Below are positions 1 to 4,888 of a stretch of 6,075 nt of DNA, piece by piece (the stretch's first letter is position 1; every line of letters starts with the position of its first letter). The stretch covers positions 1 through 6,075 of the forward strand of contig CALGGR010000170.1 of assembly GCA_937915755.1 (NCBI GenBank), given 5' to 3'. Source of the DNA: an uncultured Fretibacterium sp. Its GTDB lineage: Bacteria > Synergistota > Synergistia > Synergistales > Aminobacteriaceae. A program made the position numbers and the translations under genes. Under the pieces are notes generated by a model that saw nothing but the letters and a program-made list of their open reading frames with translations, did not search any database and was not told where the DNA came from.

Positions 1-2
1 CG

Positions 3-470
3 CATGAGTGCGTCCATTGTGGGTATATGTTCAAGGAACTTTCAGAGCTGAACACATCAGCCGACATAATGGGGATTGAAAGCCTGGAGACTGTTGCAGG
101 AGAAGAGACTGTTGCGTTTCAGCGAATGAAGGTAACTTCATGGTATTGGAAGGTAGCGTTCCGGAAGAAGGATAACATGCCGATAGTGAGAGCGGACTTC
201 TACGGAGAAGACAAGTTGCAGGGGCCGAAGCAGTTGTTCCTCTACATAATGCAGGAAGACAGTGCAAGGGAACGAGCCTATAGGCAGATAAAGCGCCTAT
301 TGCAAGGAACATTTTTGCCCGAGCTTGAGAAGATGTTTGACATCAAGATACTCCAAGACTTATGCAGAGCGGCAAGGGAGAATTATGCACCGCCGTCATG
401 GATAGAGTATAAGGAAGAAATACGAGACGGCGGAAGGATATATTTCACGATAAGAAAGTGGGGATTTTAA
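3..470 (+). CDS. C-terminal part of a CxxC-containing protein, probably phage-type superfamily II helicase tail (5' partial)
   Basis: The frame is open to the left window edge, so this is a gene fragment. The first ATG in frame (27) is probably internal, because the eight codons before it read HECVHCGY, a CxxC zinc-knuckle-like motif followed by G and an aromatic. No Shine-Dalgarno precedes that ATG. After the CxxC come about 145 residues: an acidic linker, then VTSWYWKVAFRKKDNMPIVR, an Ala/Arg-rich helical stretch, and a closing segment with APPSWIEYKEE and GRIYFTIRKWGF. From memory, this order (Cys motif, beta-rich 'lysine-proline' segment, 'P-x-x-I ... G-R-Y' ending) resembles the C-terminus of DEAD/DEAH helicases in prophage replication modules. 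The match is weak and based on pattern only. The N-terminal helicase motifs would lie outside the window. Its terminator is at 518-570, and the next gene is convergent. The coding call is firm; the function is tentative. Confidence 0.6.
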   Translation, partial: HECVHCGYMFKELSELNTSADIMGIESLETVAGEETVAFQRMKVTSWYWKVAFRKKDNMPIVRADFYGEDKLQGPKQLFLYIMQEDSARERAYRQIKRLLQGTFLPELEKMFDIKILQDLCRAARENYAPPSWIEYKEEIRDGGRIYFTIRKWGF

Positions 471-517
471 ATGGGTTTTTATTCAACGGCATAGAACATA
501 ACCGATTGCACACATAT

Positions 518-570
518 AATGCGCGCTTCCTCCCCGCAAAATACGAACGAGGAAGCCACGCGCATTTTTT
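518..570 (+). terminator. Rho-independent terminator of the left-hand gene
   Basis: The left arm AATGCGCG-CTTCCTC (518-532) is the exact reverse complement of GAGGAAG (549-555) plus CGCGCATT (559-566), with a 3-nt CCA bulge on the right side and a 16-nt loop. The plus strand continues directly into a T run (565-570). This gives 15 base pairs plus a T tract on the plus strand, 48 nt after the stop at 470. Read on the minus strand, the hairpin is not followed by a T run, so it is a poorer terminator for the operon that converges from the right. Confidence 0.75.
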
Positions 571-602
571 GATGATGGTTCAAATTTTGGGAACAAAGCC
601 CT

Positions 603-1241
603 TTAATTTTCCGCAAAGGCTCGGAGTGCTTCCCAGCTTTTTACTTTTGTCAGCACTTTTCCTGTGCGCTTCATCTCATCAATCGTTACTTCCTGACGCT
701 GACGCTTGTCCATCGCGCCCTTCATGACTCTTTCTGCCTCATCAGGACGGATAACACATGCGCCGTTGCGGTCTGCCACGATGAAATCGCCGGGGTTCAC
801 AGTAACACCTCCGCATGACACTGGAACATTAATCGCGCCGGTATTGGACTTAAGAGCAGTGCCGCAGGTTATTCCCCTAGCGAAAATCGGAAATTCCGCC
901 TCTTCGCAGCCGTCAATATCCCTGAATGCCCCGTCAATCACTACACCTTCAGCCCTCATCATGTTCGCGCAAATGCTTCTGTGATCTCCCCAGTAGCTTG
1001 CGTCGCAGTTGCCTTTTCCCGCAATGATTAAAATCTCGCCTTGGTGCAGTCTCAAAATTGCATCCGCGATTATTCCGCCCTCGCCGCTCGGCACGTCTAC
1101 TGTTACAGCTGTGCCGACGATCTTCGTCCTGCCGACAAAGTGCCGTATCTCGTGGTGCAGCGAGTGATAGAGTCCAGCGCCATCGCATAGTTCAGGTGTC
1201 GAAAAGCCAGAAAGTGCCTTCAGAGTTTCTTCGCGTGTCAT
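603..1241 (-). CDS. RraA-family protein, probable HMG/CHA-type class II aldolase or oxaloacetate decarboxylase
   Basis: This 212-residue protein has the full length of the RraA/dimethylmenaquinone-methyltransferase-like fold. The N-terminal GFSTPELCDG (12-21) and the central WGDHRS (84-89) and VIDGAFRD (101-108) are family hallmarks. D86, R107 and D108 form a D-X20-R-D spacing, which is the metal- and substrate-binding motif described for 4-hydroxy-4-methyl-2-oxoglutarate/4-carboxy-4-hydroxy-2-oxoadipate aldolase of Pseudomonas putida. True RNase E inhibitors lack this motif. The likely reaction is Mg/Mn-dependent cleavage of a 4-hydroxy-2-oxo acid to pyruvate, with possible oxaloacetate decarboxylation, in the cytoplasm. 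It is the last gene of the operon, 15 nt after the permease stop, and its Shine-Dalgarno (GAGGGG) sits inside that gap. The C-terminal quarter is Lys/Arg/Glu-rich and helical. The family assignment is near certain; the exact substrate is inferred from context. Confidence 0.9.
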   Translation of the reverse strand: MTREETLKALSGFSTPELCDGAGLYHSLHHEIRHFVGRTKIVGTAVTVDVPSGEGGIIADAILRLHQGEILIIAGKGNCDASYWGDHRSICANMMRAEGVVIDGAFRDIDGCEEAEFPIFARGITCGTALKSNTGAINVPVSCGGVTVNPGDFIVADRNGACVIRPDEAERVMKGAMDKRQRQEVTIDEMKRTGKVLTKVKSWEALRAFAEN

Positions 1242-1256
1242 AACAGTTTCCCCTCA

Positions 1257-2549
1257 CTACAAGTAAACAGGGTAGGCAACATACATGTACACGACTGTTA
1301 TGATTATCGTGATGATTGACAACGGCAGCCCCGGCCTCACGTAGTCCATGAAGGTATATCCACCAGGCTCGGCCGCCATTGTAGTGGCAGGAAGCCCTAT
1401 AGGAGTCGCGATAGCTATAGTCCCCGCCATTCTCAGAGTCATAAGCGCGGATTTAGGGTTCATACCGATTGACGCGGCTATGGCAAGAACTACAGGTGTC
1501 AGCATTATTATTGTTGCTGAGTTCGACATAACGTTAGTTATCGGGATTGCCACAAGATATATCATCAGGATTACGAACATAGGGCTTGCGTTCGCTCCGA
1601 GCGTCGAGTGCATGAAGTCAACAAGTATCTGAGAGGCTCCCGAAGTGTTCATCGCGTCCGACACAGGCACCATGCAGGCGTACATTATTATTGCGCTCAA
1701 GGGAACAGCTCTGGTAGCTTCTTTCTCTGTAAGCAGTCCCGTCATTACGCAGAGAGTTGCCGCAATCATGGCCATTATTCCAACCGAAATACCGATTTGA
1801 TCTTCAAAGCACATAGCCAAAATTGTACCTATCAATATTGCTGTAGCTGTCTTGCGCTTCCAAGCCGGAATGTCCGAGTAATCCTTCTCATGACCGTATG
1901 ACGGGTCAAGCTCGTTATTCGGTTCTTCAGGCATGAGCTTGAAGCCTACCGTCGAGAGGAACACTGCGCTCACGAAAATAAGTATCAGGCAAATCGGAGC
2001 AAGCTCAAAAAATGTCATCGTCTGACCGTTGCCCTGCTTTTCGAGGATTTCCTTGAGGTACAGTGTTGAGTTTGAACCGACCGTAGTAATTCCGCCGCCG
2101 AAACACACTCCTACAGCGATAGGGTACATCAGCTTGCAGCGTCTGTAGTTCGTTGAAATCGAAATGCCCAGTGTCAGAGAGATTAAGAGCGCGGCGCACC
2201 CGTTGTTAGAGAGGAAACCTGAGATTACTCCTGAGAACACCACAAGCCAGAACACTAACACTCGTTCGGACTTTGCAATCTTCTTGAGGATAACGCCTAT
2301 CTGTGCCGCCGCTCCTGTCCTGAACATTGCGTCCCCGACAATTCCGAGACCGGCTACAATCATGACATTACCGCTGCCGAAATTCTTTAACACCGTTTTG
2401 CTGTCGATGATACCTGCAAGATAAAGACTCAGGCAGATGAACGCCGCCGTAAACGGAATAGGTACTTTGCCGCTGATGAAGAAATACATTCCGATTATCA
2501 GAACTATTAGCACGAAAAGCGCAGGGTGCATTATTGAAGCAATAGCCAT
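1257..2549 (-). CDS. DASS/SLC13-type (ion transporter superfamily) di-/tricarboxylate permease
   Basis: This 430-residue, very hydrophobic inner-membrane protein has about 10-11 membrane segments and a polar cytoplasmic-type loop near 205-235 (MPEEPNNELDPSYGHEKDY). Two re-entrant hairpin signatures are placed as in the DASS family: FLSNNGCAALL (112-122) and NVMSNSATIIMLTPV (339-353), each followed by a conserved Gly-rich element, GGGITTVGSNS (151-161) and ATPIGLPATT (381-390). The ending PGGYTFMDYVRPGLPL (395-410) is also typical. Members usually couple Na+ (or antiport) to uptake of succinate, malate, citrate or tartrate. Here the Ser-Asn-Thr motifs read SNN (114-116) and SNS (342-344), a deviation that may shift substrate or ion use. 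The gene sits between an isomerase and an aldolase with gaps of 12 and 15 nt, so it most likely imports the operon's substrate. The start is supported by a GGGAGGG ribosome site 6 nt upstream. Being somewhat shorter than many DASS proteins, it could be a neighbouring ArsB/NhaD-superfamily clade. Confidence 0.88.
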   Translation of the reverse strand: MAIASIMHPALFVLIVLIIGMYFFISGKVPIPFTAAFICLSLYLAGIIDSKTVLKNFGSGNVMIVAGLGIVGDAMFRTGAAAQIGVILKKIAKSERVLVFWLVVFSGVISGFLSNNGCAALLISLTLGISISTNYRRCKLMYPIAVGVCFGGGITTVGSNSTLYLKEILEKQGNGQTMTFFELAPICLILIFVSAVFLSTVGFKLMPEEPNNELDPSYGHEKDYSDIPAWKRKTATAILIGTILAMCFEDQIGISVGIMAMIAATLCVMTGLLTEKEATRAVPLSAIIMYACMVPVSDAMNTSGASQILVDFMHSTLGANASPMFVILMIYLVAIPITNVMSNSATIIMLTPVVLAIAASIGMNPKSALMTLRMAGTIAIATPIGLPATTMAAEPGGYTFMDYVRPGLPLSIITIIITVVYMYVAYPVYL

Positions 2550-2561
2550 CGTTATCCCTCC

Positions 2562-3683
2562 CTAGTTCCTGATATAAAGCGTACCGTCCATGATTCTGCG
2601 GGCTGTCCTCTGTGAGGCGACTCCCTTGACTTCGCCGTCAATGATTGTCGGTATCATGGTTATTGTTCCGCTGGGGTGTCCGATTCTGACGGTTTCGGTG
2701 TCAATTCTGCCCAGCGTCTTCGCAATAATGCTCCCGTCAAGTTTTGACATAACGGATATTGCGTTTGCGGCAGTAAGCGGACTGGCCTTGTGGCACTTGA
2801 ACACTGAAATCACGCGGACGCACATATCAATTTTCGATGCGTCAACGTGTTTTCCGGCAATGTCGGTATAGCTTGCTGGTGCGGAAAAGAAGCCCACTTT
2901 AGGCACGGCAGGAGAATTGTCTGTTGCGTCCTTGAGGTCTTTAGCAAAACCCATCATGCAGGCTGCAGTTCCCCTAATCTTCTCCAAGAACTCGCAGGCC
3001 GCTTTGTTAGCGTTCACCTCATCAGGGAGTTCTGTACCCTTGAGGCCAATATCTTCAGCCCTGACCATAACGAGAGGATTCGAGACATCAATAATTGTTG
3101 CCTCAATCTTCCCCAAGCCAGAAATGTCCAAAACATCAAGAACGTTTCCAGTCGGAAGGAGTTTTCCCGTTTTAGCTCCGGCAGGGTTAAGGAAGTCAAC
3201 GTCAAGTTCAGCCGCTGTTCCGTCAATCCCTGCAATCTCGCAGTCCCCTTCAAGCGCGAATGTGTGAGTCTCCGGGTCAATGGGAACTGTAACATTGATG
3301 AACTTGTCGGTGTTTCGGTTGAGCATTCTGACGGTGGTAACGGGTTCGGTGACGGGTATCATGCCCTCCTCGACAGCGAACGGGCCGACAGCAGCAGTCA
3401 TGTTTCCGCAGTTGGACTTGTAATCCACCTGAGACTTCCCGACGACTACCTGCCCGACAAGGTATTCAACATCTACATCGGGTTCTTCTGACTTCCAAAC
3501 GATAACAATCTTGTTGTTTGATGAGACTGTTCCGCCCAGACCGTCAATCTGCTTAGGGTCAGGGTCTCCCATTGCCTGAAGGAAAATCTTGTCCCACTCC
3601 GAACGCTCCGGGAGGTCTTCCCGTTTGAACATGCAGCCCTTGCTTGTGCCGCCTCTCATGAATACAGTTCTGAACTTACGCAT
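2562..3683 (-). CDS. PrpF-family isomerase/tautomerase (methylaconitate isomerase or 4-oxalomesaconate tautomerase-like)
   Basis: This 373-residue protein has full family length and two diaminopimelate-epimerase-like halves. Hallmarks are MRGGTSKG (9-16), a PDPKQIDGLGG stretch (41-51), SNCGNMTAAVGPFAVEEG (90-107) and IGHPSGT (334-340). Family enzymes move a double bond in unsaturated acids by acid-base chemistry: PrpF (2-methylaconitate), GalD (4-oxalomesaconate), Mii (methylitaconate). K58 lies where the catalytic lysine of the usual 'TSK' element sits, although the element here reads SNNK. C92 in NCGN is the probable second catalytic group. C297-H298-K299 matches the conserved '(M/C)HKA' motif of the second half. 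It is the first gene of the operon, with an AGGAGGA ribosome site 8-9 nt before ATG and a promoter at 3734-3762. The pairing with an RraA-type aldolase favours a GalD-like role, but other substrates are possible. Confidence 0.92.
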   Translation of the reverse strand: MRKFRTVFMRGGTSKGCMFKREDLPERSEWDKIFLQAMGDPDPKQIDGLGGTVSSNNKIVIVWKSEEPDVDVEYLVGQVVVGKSQVDYKSNCGNMTAAVGPFAVEEGMIPVTEPVTTVRMLNRNTDKFINVTVPIDPETHTFALEGDCEIAGIDGTAAELDVDFLNPAGAKTGKLLPTGNVLDVLDISGLGKIEATIIDVSNPLVMVRAEDIGLKGTELPDEVNANKAACEFLEKIRGTAACMMGFAKDLKDATDNSPAVPKVGFFSAPASYTDIAGKHVDASKIDMCVRVISVFKCHKASPLTAANAISVMSKLDGSIIAKTLGRIDTETVRIGHPSGTITMIPTIIDGEVKGVASQRTARRIMDGTLYIRN

Positions 3684-3733
3684 AAATAGAATCCTCCTGT
3701 CGTGATTATGTCTGTGGAAATTGTGATGATGTG

Positions 3734-3762
3734 ATTTTATCCTGATTGCATTATGAAGTAAA
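3734..3762 (-). promoter_or_regulatory. Sigma-70-like promoter of the isomerase-permease-aldolase operon
   Basis: On the minus strand TTTACT (3762-3757, 4 of 6 to TTGACA) and TAAAAT (3739-3734, 5 of 6 to TATAAT) are separated by exactly 17 nt. Transcription would begin near 3727, leaving a leader of about 45 nt that carries the AGGAGGA ribosome site. The weak -35 box suits a promoter that needs an activator such as the divergent LysR protein. Confidence 0.55.
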
Positions 3763-3773
3763 ATACATATATT
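3746..3773 (+). promoter_or_regulatory. Candidate promoter of the LysR gene
   Basis: TTGCAT (3746-3751) and TATATT (3768-3773, 5 of 6 to TATAAT) are 16 nt apart on the plus strand. They overlap the -35 side of the opposite-facing operon promoter. This back-to-back arrangement is usual for LysR genes and lets one bound regulator affect both directions. The -35 match is weak and the region is AT-rich, so chance is a real possibility. Confidence 0.3.
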
Positions 3774-3797
3774 TACATGAATAAATTTTCATATATG
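3766..3797. promoter_or_regulatory. Candidate LysR operator (nested inverted repeats)
   Basis: An outer pair CATATAT (3766-3772) / ATATATG (3791-3797) encloses an inner pair TGAA (3778-3781) / TTCA (3788-3791) with a 6-nt centre, so the inner dyad runs from T to A over 14 nt, close to the T-N11-A pattern of LysR boxes. It lies between the divergent promoters and the LysR ribosome site, where binding could repress the regulator's own gene. AT richness makes short dyads common, so this is only a candidate. Confidence 0.3.
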
Positions 3798-3813
3798 GAG
3801 GCATTAAAGCAGA

Positions 3814-4698
3814 ATGGATTTCAGACAGATGCGTTATATTGTTGAGGTCGCTGAGTGCCGGAGCGTCAGCCGTGCGGCAGATAATCTTCACGTCTCCCAA
3901 TCAGCGGTCAGCCATTACATCAGGCACGCAGAAGAATTATTAGGTGCAAAACTTTTCGACAGGAAGGCAAACCCACTGTCATTGACTTACGCGGGAATGT
4001 GCTACGTTGAGAGCGCACGCAAAATCCTCGCTGAGAATGACCGACTCACACGAGAGCTTCGGAGCATCAATGATTACACACGGAAGTTGATACGCATAGG
4101 AACATCACGCGACAGAGCTTCATATATGTTGCCTAAAATACTTCCGGGCTTCAGGGAGAAATACCCCGAAGTGAAAATAGAAATCCATACAGACAGCGGC
4201 CAGAAACTGCGCGAGGGCCTCCAGAAAGGAAGAACTGATATTCTCCTTCTGCCTAATGACGGAAAAGAACTGCCCCGCAACATAGAAAATCAGATAATTT
4301 ACACTGAACCTTTATTGATGGTGATACCTGAAAAATGCCGGCTCTCACGCCCGATAAAACCCTCTGAGCTTGACGGAATGCCATTTTTCCTGCAATTCAG
4401 GGCGCATACAACACGCACCTTTTGCGATGCATATTTCCGCAGGCACAACATCATGCCGCAAATTCTCGCAGAGTTTCCGAGCAACATAACATGTTACCGC
4501 ATGGCTTCTGCAGGACTCGGCCTAGCCATAATCCCAGCCATGATTACACACATAGCAAAGGCAGAAAGCAAAACAGAACTAGTACCCATAGGACATACAT
4601 GGGACGTTATGGCATATTGGCGCAAAGATTCTTACATGGGAGAATGTGAACGTTATCTGCTTGACAACGCAAACGTTGTATTCAAGTCTGACATATAA
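3814..4698 (+). CDS. LysR-type transcriptional regulator
   Basis: This 294-residue protein has standard LysR length. The winged helix-turn-helix occupies residues 1-60, with the signature RAADNLHVSQSAVSHYIRHA (20-39) and ELLGAKLFDR (41-50). A linker helix runs about 61-88, and the periplasmic-binding-protein-like effector domain starts near KLIRIGTS (91-98) and ends with the usual ASAGLGLAIIPAMI segment (231-244). It is transcribed away from the catabolic operon across 130 bp, the classical arrangement in which the regulator activates the divergent operon when it binds the pathway substrate or an intermediate; a carboxylate effector is inferred. The only plausible start is the ATG at 3814, because a stop lies three codons upstream in frame. 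Its Shine-Dalgarno GGAGG (3797-3801) is 12 nt away, longer than ideal, suggesting modest translation. The exact effector and regulon cannot be read from sequence. Confidence 0.95.
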   Translation: MDFRQMRYIVEVAECRSVSRAADNLHVSQSAVSHYIRHAEELLGAKLFDRKANPLSLTYAGMCYVESARKILAENDRLTRELRSINDYTRKLIRIGTSRDRASYMLPKILPGFREKYPEVKIEIHTDSGQKLREGLQKGRTDILLLPNDGKELPRNIENQIIYTEPLLMVIPEKCRLSRPIKPSELDGMPFFLQFRAHTTRTFCDAYFRRHNIMPQILAEFPSNITCYRMASAGLGLAIIPAMITHIAKAESKTELVPIGHTWDVMAYWRKDSYMGECERYLLDNANVVFKSDI

Positions 4699-4735
4699 CT
4701 TTTCTCACTGTTTACTGTAATTTCAGTATACTTCG

Positions 4736-4861
4736 CTAAGATTCCACCATATGCAGGAACAAATTTTTCAGGCACACTAACTCAATTTCACGGGGGTGTG
4801 CCGCTTTTGCCTCTTTCACTGTGTATAGCGCGACGAAAGGGTTCTTCCGCAAATTCCCGTA
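4736..4861 (-). pseudogene. Small protein-like open frame, possible gene remnant
   Basis: Between the LysR stop and the SH3b gene stop, the minus strand has a 41-codon open stretch ending at TAG (4736-4738). Its translation looks like protein: it contains KNPFVALYTVKEAKAAHPRE followed by an amphipathic Leu-rich segment IELVCLKNLFLHMVES. It has no ATG near its 5' end and no Shine-Dalgarno; TTG at 4852-4854 is the only early start candidate. A second minus-strand frame just upstream reads VESLGIIREFAEEPF and would join this one through a frameshift near 4833-4845. A third frame continues ILAKYTEITVNSEK into the antisense of the LysR 3' end. This suggests a decayed coding sequence or a copy of a dispersed element. 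I do not recognise the family, and chance openness over 126 nt cannot be excluded. Confidence 0.3.
4771..4802. repeat. Inverted repeat in the convergent intergenic region, possible weak terminator
   Basis: GGCACAC (4771-4777) is the exact reverse complement of GTGTGCC (4796-4802), with an 18-nt loop. On the plus strand the stem is followed by GCTTTTGCC, and on the minus strand by TGAAAAATTTG, so neither side has a clean T run. It lies between two genes that converge (LysR at 4698, SH3b protein at 4889), where a terminator is expected. It also falls within the small open frame at 4736-4861. Confidence 0.35.
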
Positions 4862-4888
4862 TTATTCCTAAACTCTCAACAGTTGATT

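Noticed and set aside
31..312. A 93-codon minus-strand open frame opposite the left partial gene
   Set aside because: The plus-strand frame has the coherent protein pattern (CxxC, structured C-terminus) and a terminator in the right direction.
572..602. Intrinsic terminator for the operon immediately after the RraA-family stop
   Set aside because: Only a 3-bp GGG/CCC pairing was found on the minus strand here; the nearby strong hairpin has its T run on the plus strand.
458..727. An 89-codon plus-strand open frame starting before the stop at 470
   Set aside because: It runs through the terminator hairpin and into the antisense of the RraA-family gene; the translation has no domain-like character.
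2847..3491. A 214-codon plus-strand open frame opposite the isomerase gene
   Set aside because: It is antisense to a clear PrpF-family gene with all family motifs, has no recognisable domain, and is explained by the codon bias of the real gene.
4713..4728. TACTG-N6-CAGTA hairpin just after the LysR stop as a terminator
   Set aside because: Only five pairs, AT-rich, and no T run follows, so it is not a convincing intrinsic terminator.
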